Below, in pieces: positions 24,812 through 33,602 of a stretch of 64,000 nt of DNA (its first letter is position 1; every line of letters begins with the position of its first letter). The position numbers and the translations under genes were made by a program. The stretch covers positions 248,001 through 312,000 of the forward strand of contig DEMH01000009.1 of NCBI GenBank assembly GCA_002354805.1, given 5' to 3'. The notes beneath the pieces are model-generated. The model saw only the letters and a program-made list of their open reading frames with translations. It made no database searches and had not been told where the DNA came from. The stretch comes from Gammaproteobacteria bacterium UBA2675 (lineage in GTDB: Bacteria > Pseudomonadota > Gammaproteobacteria > Pseudomonadales > Pseudohongiellaceae).

Positions 24812-26290
24812 ATGAAGCCATATGCAGTAGTTGGCAAGACAAAGATCGCAATTCTGGTGGTTCTGCTTGCAGCGGCCAGCCTGCAGGGCTGCGCCATCAA
24901 CCCGGCGACGGGTCAGGGCAACCTGGTTTTGATGACTGAAAACCGGGAGCTGGAAATCGGCAAAGAAGAGCATGAAAAAGTGCTGGCCTCCATGCGAGTC
25001 ATGGAAGACGAAGCACTGAACGCTTACGTAACAGAAGTTGGGCAGCGGGTTGCCGCCACCAGTCACCGACCTGACCTGGAATACACCTTCACCGTTATCG
25101 ACAGCCCGGAGATCAATGCCTTTGCGCTGCCGGGCGGTTACGTCTACATCAATCGCGGACTGCTGCTCTATTTGAAATCTGAAGACGAGCTGGCCGCGGT
25201 CCTGGCGCATGAGATTGGACACATCACTGCTCGACATGCCATTCAGCAGCAGGCACGTGGCCGACTGGCCAGCACCGCCGCCACAGTTGGCGGGGTTGTT
25301 GCCGCTGTTGCAACGGGCAGTGGTTATATCGGTTCCGAACTGGCGCAAATTGGCTCCATCTGGGCGGCAGCAGGGGTCAGTGGTTTTGGCCGCGAGAACG
25401 AACTGGAGGCCGACAGTCTCGGTGCTGAGTATCTGCGCAATGCAGGGTACAACCCCCGCGCCATGATCGACGTGTTGTCTGTGCTCAAGAACCAGGAAGA
25501 CTTCAATGTGCGGGTAGCGCAGCGCCAACCCACCTACCATGGTCTGTTTACCACGCACCCGCGCAACGACATTCGACTGCAGCAGGCGGTCGCACAGGCC
25601 GGAACGGTTGATGATGCGCAATTGCGTGAAAGCGATCCATCGGTGTTCCGCCAGCATATCGACGGCCTGCCGTTTGGTGAAAACACCGTCCGTACCGGCG
25701 ATCGCAATCGCTATTATCAGGACCTGCTCAGCTACACCATGGTATTCCCGGACCAGTGGGAGATACGCGAGACCCCTACCACTGTGCAGGCAAGCGCTGC
25801 AGACGGCTCGGCCAGCATTCGTGTCGAAGCCCAGCGCATGCAGGAGAACAAGGAGCCGCGCCTCTTTATTCGTGAGAACCTGGGTATTGAAGACCTGCAG
25901 CGTTCCGAGGCGCTGTCGCAATACCGCCTGCTGGGTTACACCGGCACGTATACCAATGACACAGGTCATCACGAGCGGGTCGCCGCCATCTACTTGGGGC
26001 CACGTGTATTTGTCTTCAGAGCACAGGTCACGGATCCTGAAAAAGTAGATGAACTCGACCGACTATTACTGTCCTCAATTCGCACATTCCGCGCCATACA
26101 GATGAATGAGCGCTCCGGAAGCACTGGGCTGCAGGTCCGCTACGTGCAGGTGACCACCGGTTTTGACTGGGCAGCGCTGGCCGCACGAAGCCCGATCAGT
26201 CAATACCCGGAAGAGACGCTGCGGCTGCTGAACGGTTACTATCCGATAGGCACGCCGGAGCCAGGCGAATGGATAAAAATTCTGCAATAA
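24812..26290 (+). CDS. M48-family metalloprotease lipoprotein (BepA/LoiP-like)
   Basis: M48 peptidases such as BepA act in the periplasm on outer-membrane protein assembly and quality control. The 492-residue protein has a lipobox (SLQGCAIN), the zinc site HEIGHITARHA and the downstream third-ligand motif ENELEADSLGAEYL. A C-terminal domain of about 200 residues (from about 300) lacks obvious TPRs, unlike BepA, and seems a separate beta-rich module. The ATG at 24812 is used because it follows AGGACGGGG and gives a proper signal peptide. Its position right after the lipoproteins suggests a link with envelope assembly of that cluster, but this is inference. Confidence 0.88.
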   Translation: MKPYAVVGKTKIAILVVLLAAASLQGCAINPATGQGNLVLMTENRELEIGKEEHEKVLASMRVMEDEALNAYVTEVGQRVAATSHRPDLEYTFTVIDSPEINAFALPGGYVYINRGLLLYLKSEDELAAVLAHEIGHITARHAIQQQARGRLASTAATVGGVVAAVATGSGYIGSELAQIGSIWAAAGVSGFGRENELEADSLGAEYLRNAGYNPRAMIDVLSVLKNQEDFNVRVAQRQPTYHGLFTTHPRNDIRLQQAVAQAGTVDDAQLRESDPSVFRQHIDGLPFGENTVRTGDRNRYYQDLLSYTMVFPDQWEIRETPTTVQASAADGSASIRVEAQRMQENKEPRLFIRENLGIEDLQRSEALSQYRLLGYTGTYTNDTGHHERVAAIYLGPRVFVFRAQVTDPEKVDELDRLLLSSIRTFRAIQMNERSGSTGLQVRYVQVTTGFDWAALAARSPISQYPEETLRLLNGYYPIGTPEPGEWIKILQ

Positions 26291-26320
26291 GAAAGGTTTT
26301 ATAGAACCGGGGATTCAATA

Positions 26321-27412
26321 ATGACAACAAAGAACTGGATCAGGGGATCGCTGTTTGGCACGTCGGCTGCAGTATCTTTGCTGGCATTGATCAGTATCAG
26401 TACCGCACAGGATGGCTCGCCAACCGGAGCCATTACCACCAGAACGCACACATTCACTCCCATCAGGGATGACATCTATCACGTGGTGGGCACGGGCACA
26501 GTTAATGTCATGAGCCATGCCATGCTCATTGAAGGTGAGCATGACCTGCTGGTGGTAGACTCTCATGTCACACCCAATGCCGGCATGGCGCTGCTGGATG
26601 CTATCAAGTCGGTCAGTGATAAACCGGTGCGCTACCTCGTTAATACCCATTATCACTTTGATCATGCGCACGGCAATCAGGTGTTTCCGCAGGACGTGGA
26701 AATAATCGGACACCCCTATACGCGACAGAAGCTCTCCGGCGAACTCGGCAATGTGCTGGAAGAGTCTACCTTCCTCAGTTTTACCGAGAGCGTGCCGGAC
26801 CAGATTGAAAACATGCGCGCTGAGCTCGCGCAGACAAGCGACCCGGCGCGTACCGAAGAGTTGCGTGCTCGCATTTCCATGCAGCAGGCACACTATGAAT
26901 CGTCCCAGGAGATAGTGCCAACACCTCCGAACATTACGGTTGACGACAAAATGACCATCTACCAGACTGTCGACGGTGGCGGGCGGGAAATCCAGATCGT
27001 TCACCTGGGTCGCGGACACACAGGTGGTGATGTCGTGGTATTCCTGCCCGACGAACGACTGGTCTATACGGGTGATCTGATGGTGCCAGGTATTCCCTAC
27101 ATGGGTGATGCCTATCTCAACGAATGGCCGGATGCACTGGAACGTCTCAAGACGCTGGATTTTGACACCATACTTCCCGGTCACGGGCCGGTAGTTCAGG
27201 GAAAAGACCGCATCGATGATCTGCAGGCTTATATGCGCGATCTCTGGCAGCGAACTGCAGAACTGAAAGCCCAGGGTCTTTCATTCGAGGAGGCCGCAAC
27301 AGCCATTGATCTGACCGGACACAGCAACAATTATGCGCAGCTGCGCGAGCCTGGAGCGGACCCGCGCGCAATACGCCGTATCTATCAGCTGCTGGATGAG
27401 CAGGCAGAATAA
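26321..27412 (+). CDS. secreted MBL-fold metallo-hydrolase
   Basis: This 363-residue protein has a signal peptide ending near ISTAQ-DG and a metallo-beta-lactamase fold with the zinc ligands NTHYHFDHAHGN, GRGHTGGDVVVF, YTGDLMV and ILPGHGP. The set is complete, so it should be an active hydrolase. The substrate cannot be read from the sequence; related secreted MBL proteins act on varied esters and lactams. A C-terminal helical region of about 80 residues follows the core. It lies 30 bases after the M48 gene and converges on sqr. Confidence 0.85.
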   Translation: MTTKNWIRGSLFGTSAAVSLLALISISTAQDGSPTGAITTRTHTFTPIRDDIYHVVGTGTVNVMSHAMLIEGEHDLLVVDSHVTPNAGMALLDAIKSVSDKPVRYLVNTHYHFDHAHGNQVFPQDVEIIGHPYTRQKLSGELGNVLEESTFLSFTESVPDQIENMRAELAQTSDPARTEELRARISMQQAHYESSQEIVPTPPNITVDDKMTIYQTVDGGGREIQIVHLGRGHTGGDVVVFLPDERLVYTGDLMVPGIPYMGDAYLNEWPDALERLKTLDFDTILPGHGPVVQGKDRIDDLQAYMRDLWQRTAELKAQGLSFEEAATAIDLTGHSNNYAQLREPGADPRAIRRIYQLLDEQAE

Positions 27413-27422
27413 AAAACTGGTG

Positions 27423-28697
27423 TCAGCCCTGAGAGGGTCTAACCAGCAGCTCATGCCCCTTCAGCATGCCTCTCCAGTATAGTGCCGGCAGCAGCGACTT
27501 CTTCATGTGCCATGCCAGGGCTGTCGGCTGACGACCCTCGAGTATCCAGGTGGGCAGTGTTGGCTTGAGTTTGCCGCCGTACGCAAACTCAGCCAGTACG
27601 ATTTTGCCTCGCTCCACTGTTAGTGGGCATGAACCGTAACCATCATACTGATAGGACTGCGCCTCTCCCTGAATGTCGGCCACGATATTGGCCGCTACAA
27701 CAGGTGCCTGTTTGCGAACTGCTGCGGCTGTTTTGGCATTGGCGGTATTGGCTGCATCCCCCAGTCCCCAGATATTCGTGAAACGTTTGTGCCGCAGCGT
27801 GGACGGATCCACGTCAATCCAGCCAGCGGCATCCGCCAGAGGGCTGTTGCGAATAAACTCTGGTGCGCATTGGGGTGGACAGACATGCAGCATATTGAAC
27901 TCGGTTTCCACGCGAACATCATTGCCTTCAGCGTCTTTGGTGGCAAACCAGGCTCGCTTGTTATCGCCGTCAACTTTCACCAGGTTGTGTGTGTAGTGAA
28001 TATTGGCCCGATACCGATCCATATAGGACTGCAGAGCCGGGACATAGTCGGCCATACCAAACAGAACAGCGCCGGCGTTGTAGAAGTCGATATCGATATT
28101 GTCAATAAGCCCGCTTCGCCGCCAGTAGTCTGCGGAAAGATACAAGGCCTTCTGCGGTGCACCTGCACACTTTATTGGCATCGGAGGCTGAGTAAACACT
28201 GCCCTGCCTGAGGTCATTCCAGTGACCAGCTTCCAGGTATAGGGAGCCAGATCAATGCGATAATTGGAAGTCACACCATTGCGGCCCAATGTGTCGCTGA
28301 GCCCTTCTACGGCGTCCCAGTTCAGTTTGATGCCCGGGCAAACCACCAGTCGCCGGTAGCTGATTGTCTGGCCGTACTCCAGCACGACCTGGTTGTCGTC
28401 GGGACTGAATTCGCTGACGGCAGACTCAATCAATTTCGCGCCTCTGGGAATCAGCGAAGCCATTGGGCGGGAGACCTGCTTTGCAGTAAAGATACCACCA
28501 CCAATCATCGTGAAGCCCGGCTGGTAGTAGTGGGTTTTTGCCGGGTCGATAAGTGCTATCCGAGTCATGCCGCGCCGAGCCAGCAGGCTGGCCGCTACTG
28601 AAATGCCCGCAGCCCCTGCGCCAACGATAACAACATCGTAGAAAGTGTCCTGCGGTGTTCGTGCTGACAGGGAAGCCTGTGAGTTTGAATTGTCCAT
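27423..28697 (-). CDS. sqr: type II sulfide:quinone oxidoreductase
   Basis: SQR oxidises sulfide to sulfane sulfur and passes electrons to the quinone pool through FAD. The 424-residue protein has the N-terminal FAD motif VVIVGAGAAGISVAASLLA. Two cysteine sites closely match human SQOR, PIKCAGAPQKALYLS and YDGYGSCPLT, together with LHVCPPQ and the second FAD segment WGLGDAANT. This is the eukaryote-like type II form. The ATG at 28697 has GGAG 7 bases upstream; an in-frame ATG four codons earlier lies on the ribosome-binding site. It is the last gene of the cydA-cydB-blh-sqr string, after an 88-base gap with a hairpin. Confidence 0.93.
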   Translation of the reverse strand: MDNSNSQASLSARTPQDTFYDVVIVGAGAAGISVAASLLARRGMTRIALIDPAKTHYYQPGFTMIGGGIFTAKQVSRPMASLIPRGAKLIESAVSEFSPDDNQVVLEYGQTISYRRLVVCPGIKLNWDAVEGLSDTLGRNGVTSNYRIDLAPYTWKLVTGMTSGRAVFTQPPMPIKCAGAPQKALYLSADYWRRSGLIDNIDIDFYNAGAVLFGMADYVPALQSYMDRYRANIHYTHNLVKVDGDNKRAWFATKDAEGNDVRVETEFNMLHVCPPQCAPEFIRNSPLADAAGWIDVDPSTLRHKRFTNIWGLGDAANTANAKTAAAVRKQAPVVAANIVADIQGEAQSYQYDGYGSCPLTVERGKIVLAEFAYGGKLKPTLPTWILEGRQPTALAWHMKKSLLPALYWRGMLKGHELLVRPSQG

Positions 28698-28738
28698 GGT
28701 GATCTCCATTGGCGAAAATACAGGTACAGTGAGCCTGG

Positions 28739-28762
28739 GGCGCGAGTCATTGAGCTCGCGCC
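28739..28762 (-). other. intercistronic hairpin between blh and sqr
   Basis: A perfect 8-bp inverted repeat (GGCGCGAG / CTCGCGCC) with an 8-base loop. No T run follows on the minus strand, so it is more likely a transcript-stability or processing element than a terminator. Confidence 0.55.
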
Positions 28763-28785
28763 TTTGGTCCTAAACATGATCAGGA

Positions 28786-29658
28786 TTAAAGAGTGTTAAC
28801 AGGCACCTTAAAGTAAACCGTGCCGTTGTCCTCGGCTGGTGGCAAATGGCCTGCCCGCATGTTGACCTGCAGGGAAGGCAGGATCAGCACTGGCATGTCC
28901 AGTGTCGCATCGCGCTTCTCACGCATATCAACAAACGCCTCCTCACTGATCCCGGCGCCGACGTGTATATTGCTGCGCTTCTCGTCACCGACTGTGGTCT
29001 CGAATTCGATTTCACGTCCATTGGGCTGATAGTCATGGCACATGAAAAGTCTCGTGTCATCGGGCAGCGCAAGGACCTTTTGAATTGAATGATACAGTGT
29101 CCTCGCATCGCCACCGGGGAAGTCGGCCCTCGCAGTGCCGGCATCGGGCATGAACAGCGTATCACCGACGAAGGCCGCATCACCGATGACGTGTGTCATG
29201 CAGGCAGGCGTGTGGCCCGGGGTGTGTATGGCGCGTCCCTGCAGGTTGCCAATGCTGTAGGTGTCGCCATCACTAAAAAGATGGTCGAACTGTGAGCCAT
29301 CGCGTGCGAACTCAGTGCCGGCATTAAAGATCTTGCCGAACACATTCTGCACGGTGGTGATATGTGCGCCAATGCCGAGCTTGCCGCCCACACGCTCCTG
29401 AATATATGGAGCTGCCGAGAGGTGATCAGCATGGACGTGAGTTTCAATCAGCCACTCGACTTTCAGTTGATGCCGGTTGATGAAATCAATGATCTCATCT
29501 GCAGACTCATGGCTGATTCGACCTGAGTGATAATTCAGATTCAGCACCGAGTCGACAACGGCGCAGGCGCTGGACGAAGGGTCTTTGACCACATAGGAGA
29601 ACGTGGAAGTCTGTTTGTCAAAGAATGCGGAAACCTGTGGTTTAACAATGCTGTTCAT
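28786..29658 (-). CDS. persulfide dioxygenase-like MBL hydrolase (Blh type)
   Basis: The 290-residue protein belongs to the ETHE1/Blh branch of the metallo-beta-lactamase fold, whose members oxidise glutathione persulfide made after SQR to sulfite. The zinc or iron ligands are visible as ETHVHADH, TPGHTPAC, VGDTLFM and MCHDY. It also has the PDAGTARADFPGGDA stretch typical of the family. It lacks the extra DUF442 domain seen fused in some Blh proteins. It sits between cydB (21-base gap) and sqr, which supports a role in sulfide oxidation. Confidence 0.87.
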   Translation of the reverse strand: MNSIVKPQVSAFFDKQTSTFSYVVKDPSSSACAVVDSVLNLNYHSGRISHESADEIIDFINRHQLKVEWLIETHVHADHLSAAPYIQERVGGKLGIGAHITTVQNVFGKIFNAGTEFARDGSQFDHLFSDGDTYSIGNLQGRAIHTPGHTPACMTHVIGDAAFVGDTLFMPDAGTARADFPGGDARTLYHSIQKVLALPDDTRLFMCHDYQPNGREIEFETTVGDEKRSNIHVGAGISEEAFVDMREKRDATLDMPVLILPSLQVNMRAGHLPPAEDNGTVYFKVPVNTL

Positions 29659-29679
29659 TTCTTGAGTCCTCTTGGACGT

Positions 29680-30672
29680 TTACTCATAGGTGAGCTCAGA
29701 TGTTTTTCCCCGGAAAATGCGATAAACGAAGAATGTGTAGCCAAGTATGGCCGGCAGCACGACAGCTGTTCCCCAGAACGTGAACAACAATGACGGCGTG
29801 CTGGCAGCTGACTCCCAGATCGTCATCCGGCCAATGATGATGTCGGGCAATATGCTGTAGGCGAGGCCCAGCGCCGCCAGCAGGCAGAGCACAATCAGGC
29901 CCGCAAACAGCAGCCACTCGCGCCCTTCGCGCAGCAGGCGCTGGCGATAAAGCAGGCTCATCATCAAGCCATAGGTCAGCGTACTCAGTACCGGGATCGG
30001 CAGCAGCATCAAACCATTGGGATAGGTGAACCATTTGTCTGCGATGGTCTGGCTGATCAGTGGCGTTGCTATCGACACCAGCAACAAAGCCAGACCCATT
30101 GGCAGTATTGCCCGTGTTGCCCAGCGCATGGCTTTGTCGAACAGCTCTCCTTCAGTCTTGATCAGTAACCAGGCGGCACCCAGCAGCACGTACAGTGCGG
30201 GCAGGGTGAGCGCGATAAGGATTGAGAACAGCCAGCTCAGACTGGTTTCACCCAGCCCGGTGATGTAGGTGCCGAGCATCCAGCCCTGTGAGCAGGCAGT
30301 AACAAGCGAGCCCAGCGAGAATATAAGGTTCCACATGTCTTTCCTGTTTGACACAGCCTTGGCCCGAAAGTCGAATGCAATGCCGCGCAACACCAGGCCC
30401 ATCAACATGACTGTCACGGGAATGTACATGGCCGTTAGAATTTCACCATGCGCCTGGGGGAAGGCAATGAGCAGAATGCCAATCCCCAGCACGATCCAGG
30501 TTTCATTGGCATCCCAGAAAGGTCCTATTGAGGCAATCATCAGATCTTTTTCGCTCTCGGTAGCAAAGGGCAGCAGCAGGCCGATACCGAGGTCATAACC
30601 ATCCAGAATGACGTAGATCAGCAGTGCAAGACCCATCGCGCCAGCGAAGAATAAAGGCAGCCAGGTTTCCAT
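29680..30672 (-). CDS. cydB: cytochrome bd-type quinol oxidase subunit II
   Basis: CydB is the second core subunit of the bd oxidase. The 330-residue protein has about eight hydrophobic helices, starts METWLPLFFAGAMGLALLIYVILDGYDLGIG, and keeps GPFWDANETWIVLGIG, the signature stretch of the family. The ATG at 30672 is one base after the cydA stop; the same frame stays open for 34 codons upstream, but those lie inside cydA and are not CydB-like. The short length fits the CioB/bd-I-like short form. No small CydX-like gene fits the 21 bases before blh. Confidence 0.94.
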   Translation of the reverse strand: METWLPLFFAGAMGLALLIYVILDGYDLGIGLLLPFATESEKDLMIASIGPFWDANETWIVLGIGILLIAFPQAHGEILTAMYIPVTVMLMGLVLRGIAFDFRAKAVSNRKDMWNLIFSLGSLVTACSQGWMLGTYITGLGETSLSWLFSILIALTLPALYVLLGAAWLLIKTEGELFDKAMRWATRAILPMGLALLLVSIATPLISQTIADKWFTYPNGLMLLPIPVLSTLTYGLMMSLLYRQRLLREGREWLLFAGLIVLCLLAALGLAYSILPDIIIGRMTIWESAASTPSLLFTFWGTAVVLPAILGYTFFVYRIFRGKTSELTYE

Positions 30673-30673
30673 G

Positions 30674-32041
30674 TCATGCCTCCTGTGTCTGTTGGTTGGC
30701 GTGATGACCACCAAGCTGTCTGAGTGCCAGCAGTGAGGCGGCGGGTTTGGTGGCCATATAGCGCAAGGTGGCAATGTAGGAGATCATCACGAATATGTAG
30801 AGGGCCATGTAGCCCATGAACGTGCTCAGCATCACGCCACTGCTGTGGTCTGCAACCATGTCGGCCGTATTCAGCATCCCGTAGACAATCCACGGTTGCC
30901 TGCCAATTTCGGTGACATACCAGCCAGCCAGCACAGCCACCCAGCCAGAAAAGGTCATTACTGACGTTGCTGTCAGCAGCGCCGGGCCGGGAGAGCGGCG
31001 CTGTTTAAACAGCACCCAGCCAGCCCACCAGGCAACCACAATCATCAGTACGCCGATGCCTACCATGATACGAAACGACCAGAACACAGGTGCCACTGGT
31101 GGGTGCTCACCGGCAAATTCGTTAAGCCCCAGAATCTCTCCGTCGAGATCGTGCGTCAGAATGTAGCTGGCCGCTCTGGGTATTTCGATGGCAAAGCGTG
31201 TGGTGCGGCTTTCCTCATCCGGAAAACCAAACAGTGTCAACGGGGCGCCACGCTGTGTCTCCCAGATGCCCTCCATTGCAGCCACTTTGGCTGGCTGGTG
31301 CTCCAGGGTATTCAGACCGTGCAGGTCGCCAACAACGACCTGAAGTGGTGCCAGAATCATTGCGGTTGCGACCATGGCGCGGAAGATCTTGGCGGTCGCC
31401 GGGCCATCAACTTTGCGCTTCATGCGCCAGGCGCTGATGCCCATCACCAGAAAGGTGGCGGTCAGCATGGAGGCGATCATCATGTGTGCCAGGCGATACG
31501 GAAATGATGGGTTGAATATGACAGCCATCCAGCTTTCAACATGGAAGACACCGTCAACCATCGTGTAGCCAGTTGGTGTCTGCATCCAGGAATTCAGGCT
31601 CAGTATCCAGAACGCCGATAGCGTGGTGCCGACTGCTACCAGTGCGCAGGCAATGACGTGCATGCGATTGGAGACCCGGCTCTTGCCGAACAGCATCACG
31701 CCAAGGAAGGTTGCCTCCATAAAAAAGGCCGTCAGCACCTCGTAACCCAGCAGCGGCCCGGCAATATTACCGGCACGCTCCATGAAGCCAGGCCAGTTGG
31801 TGCCAAACTGAAAGCTCATGGTGATGCCGGATACAACGCCAATAGCAAAAGACAGGGCAAAAATCTTGACCCAGAAGTGGTAGGCGTTTTCCCAGTGTTT
31901 GTCACCCGTGAACGTATAACGCAGGCGAAAGAACAGCAGGATCCAGCCCAGGCCAATAGTGATGGACGGAAACAGGATATGGAAACTGATGTTTGCCGCA
32001 AATTGCGCCCTGGCCAGCAGATATGGGTCGAATTCAAACAT
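30674..32041 (-). CDS. cydA: cytochrome bd-type quinol oxidase subunit I, short Q-loop (cyanide-insensitive type)
   Basis: CydA binds hemes b558, b595 and d and oxidises quinol. The 455-residue protein carries the ligand regions SFHILFPSITIGLGW, FMEATFLGVMLFG, RLAHMMIASMLTA and the late GWYVTEIGRQPWIVYG. The loop between is short compared with E. coli CydA (about 520 residues), as in the cyanide-insensitive CioA branch. The ATG at 32041 follows AAGGCG. Bd oxidases tolerate sulfide far better than heme-copper oxidases, which explains the co-location with sqr and blh. A -24/-12 promoter lies 54 bases before the start. Confidence 0.95.
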   Translation of the reverse strand: MFEFDPYLLARAQFAANISFHILFPSITIGLGWILLFFRLRYTFTGDKHWENAYHFWVKIFALSFAIGVVSGITMSFQFGTNWPGFMERAGNIAGPLLGYEVLTAFFMEATFLGVMLFGKSRVSNRMHVIACALVAVGTTLSAFWILSLNSWMQTPTGYTMVDGVFHVESWMAVIFNPSFPYRLAHMMIASMLTATFLVMGISAWRMKRKVDGPATAKIFRAMVATAMILAPLQVVVGDLHGLNTLEHQPAKVAAMEGIWETQRGAPLTLFGFPDEESRTTRFAIEIPRAASYILTHDLDGEILGLNEFAGEHPPVAPVFWSFRIMVGIGVLMIVVAWWAGWVLFKQRRSPGPALLTATSVMTFSGWVAVLAGWYVTEIGRQPWIVYGMLNTADMVADHSSGVMLSTFMGYMALYIFVMISYIATLRYMATKPAASLLALRQLGGHHANQQTQEA

Positions 32042-32094
32042 GTGCGTCGCCTTTGATATGCGTCTGATCGCGGTGCCAGACATGTAGAGGGTAG

Positions 32095-32110
32095 TGCAGA
32101 CAGTATGCCA
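32095..32110 (-). promoter_or_regulatory. sigma-54 (-24/-12) promoter of cydA-cydB-blh-sqr
   Basis: The minus strand reads TGGCATACTGTCTGCA, against the consensus TGGCAC-N5-TTGCA: two mismatches, with the invariant GG and GC exactly 12 bases apart. Transcription would start near 32084, about 43 bases before cydA. A sigma-54 activator gene lies next to it. Confidence 0.72.
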
Positions 32111-32222
32111 AGGTTTGCAAGACGATGATATTTGCCTTCAAGCTATTGAATCTAATGGCATTAGTCGAGAATAACAGATGTTTTAGACGGCTTGCTGCCA
32201 TTCGGCAGTGACGAGCGTTTGC

Positions 32223-32251
32223 CAGATATGTCAAACTGTCTGACATATCTG
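32223..32251. promoter_or_regulatory. perfect 11-bp inverted repeat, likely activator site
   Basis: CAGATATGTCA and TGACATATCTG are separated by seven bases. The repeat lies about 140 bases upstream of the inferred sigma-54 transcription start of cydA, a normal distance for an enhancer-binding protein, and 20 bases before fisR, so it could serve both activation and autoregulation. Confidence 0.6.
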
Positions 32252-32270
32252 ACAATTACAGAGCTTTGTT

Positions 32271-33572
32271 ATGAACCTGATCGCCAGTACTTCGTCGTCT
32301 GAATTGGCAGCTCTGCTGGATGGCTTCGATGTGCCCGCCATTCTGGTCAGCGCTGACTATCAGATACTGGCCACCAATACGCACTACCGCGACAGCTTTG
32401 GCGAAATCGACTATCGCCAGGCGCCCCGCTGTTATCGTGTCTCACATGGCTACGATGTGCCCTGCGACCAGGCCGGTGAAAGTTGCCCATTGAGCGCCGC
32501 CCGCGCGTCAGGAAGCAAAGAGCGGGTGCTGCATATTCATCAGACGCCCCGTGGTCGTGAACATGTTGATGTCGAGATGTTGCCCATCAAGGCTGCGGAT
32601 GGAAGTCTCAAGTATTTTGTTGAGCTGTTGAAGCCGGTTCAGGTTGCCAGCGCCCGGATCGGTGATGCCGATATGGTAGGCAGTAGTCCGGCGTTTAACG
32701 CCATGGTGGAGAGCATCACACGCGTGGGGCCTAGCGACGCGTCAGTACTGCTGCTTGGCGAGTCCGGCAGCGGCAAGGAACTCGCAGCGCTGGCCATCCA
32801 TCAGGCCAGCACGCGTCGAGACAGAGCGCTGGTGACGCTGGAGTGTTCCGGCCTGACTGAGACACTGTTTGAGAGTGAGCTGTTTGGCCACGTCAAAGGC
32901 GCGTTTACGGGTGCCACTTACAACTCACCCGGCCTGGTTGAGGCCGCAGATGGTGGGACGCTGTTTCTGGATGAAATAGGCGATGTGCCACTGGAGATGC
33001 AGGTCAAGCTGCTGCGACTGATTGAAACGGGTACCTACCGGCCAGTAGGCAGCCGTGAAGTCAAACGTGCCGATTTTCGCCTGATCTGTGCCACACATAA
33101 AAATCTGTTTGATTTGATGCAACAGGGTCGCTTCCGGCAGGACCTCTACTATCGTATCAATGTCTTTCCGATCGAGGTGCCCTCGCTGCAGCAGCGCAGC
33201 AGTGATATACCTCTGCTCGCCAATGCGATCCTGAAAAAACTCGACCGCAGCGGACACAGCGTGCTGACCGACTCCGCCATCCGGCAACTTCAGGCGCATC
33301 GCTTTGTGGGCAATATACGTGAGCTTCGCAATATTCTGGCGAGGGCGATGGTGCTGTCCAATACTCATGTCATAGACGGGAGTATTATCGCTCGCTGTTT
33401 ACAGATAGACCCTCAGCCAGCCGCCGTATCCGAAGATCTGACAGACCTGAAAACCAATGAACAAACCTACCTGCGGCATCTGCTCCAGCATTGCCAGGGC
33501 GACAAGCAGAAAGCTGCCGAAATTGCGGGTATCAGTGTACGATCGCTGTATCGAAAACTCGCAGGTGAGTAA
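32271..33572 (+). CDS. fisR: sigma-54-dependent sulfur-sensing activator (FisR-like)
   Basis: The 433-residue protein has an N-terminal PAS-like sensor domain (about 1-120), a full AAA+ activator domain with GESGSGKE, the sigma-54 contact loop FGHVKGAFTGAT and FLDEIGDVPLEMQ, and a C-terminal Fis-type helix-turn-helix (DKQKAAEIAGISVRSLYRKLA). The sensor has Cys54, Cys65 and Cys72, the same spacing (11 and 7) as Cys53, Cys64 and Cys71 of FisR from Cupriavidus, which senses polysulfide and switches on sqr and a persulfide dioxygenase gene. It is divergent from cydA-cydB-blh-sqr, the expected target. Confidence 0.88.
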   Translation: MNLIASTSSSELAALLDGFDVPAILVSADYQILATNTHYRDSFGEIDYRQAPRCYRVSHGYDVPCDQAGESCPLSAARASGSKERVLHIHQTPRGREHVDVEMLPIKAADGSLKYFVELLKPVQVASARIGDADMVGSSPAFNAMVESITRVGPSDASVLLLGESGSGKELAALAIHQASTRRDRALVTLECSGLTETLFESELFGHVKGAFTGATYNSPGLVEAADGGTLFLDEIGDVPLEMQVKLLRLIETGTYRPVGSREVKRADFRLICATHKNLFDLMQQGRFRQDLYYRINVFPIEVPSLQQRSSDIPLLANAILKKLDRSGHSVLTDSAIRQLQAHRFVGNIRELRNILARAMVLSNTHVIDGSIIARCLQIDPQPAAVSEDLTDLKTNEQTYLRHLLQHCQGDKQKAAEIAGISVRSLYRKLAGE

Positions 33573-33602
33573 GCGACAGACACGGGCACCCGGTAATACT
33601 CA

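Noticed and set aside
24644..25972. Long open frame on the minus strand opposite the M48 protease gene (also 6004-7080 plus and 26315-27184 minus opposite ftsE/ftsY and the MBL gene)
   Set aside because: These frames lie wholly antisense to genes with clear motifs, have no recognisable domains and are expected from the codon use of the real genes.
27413..27422. A terminator shared by the convergent MBL and sqr genes
   Set aside because: Only ten bases separate them. The T run after the sqr stop has a three-base stem at most, too weak to call.
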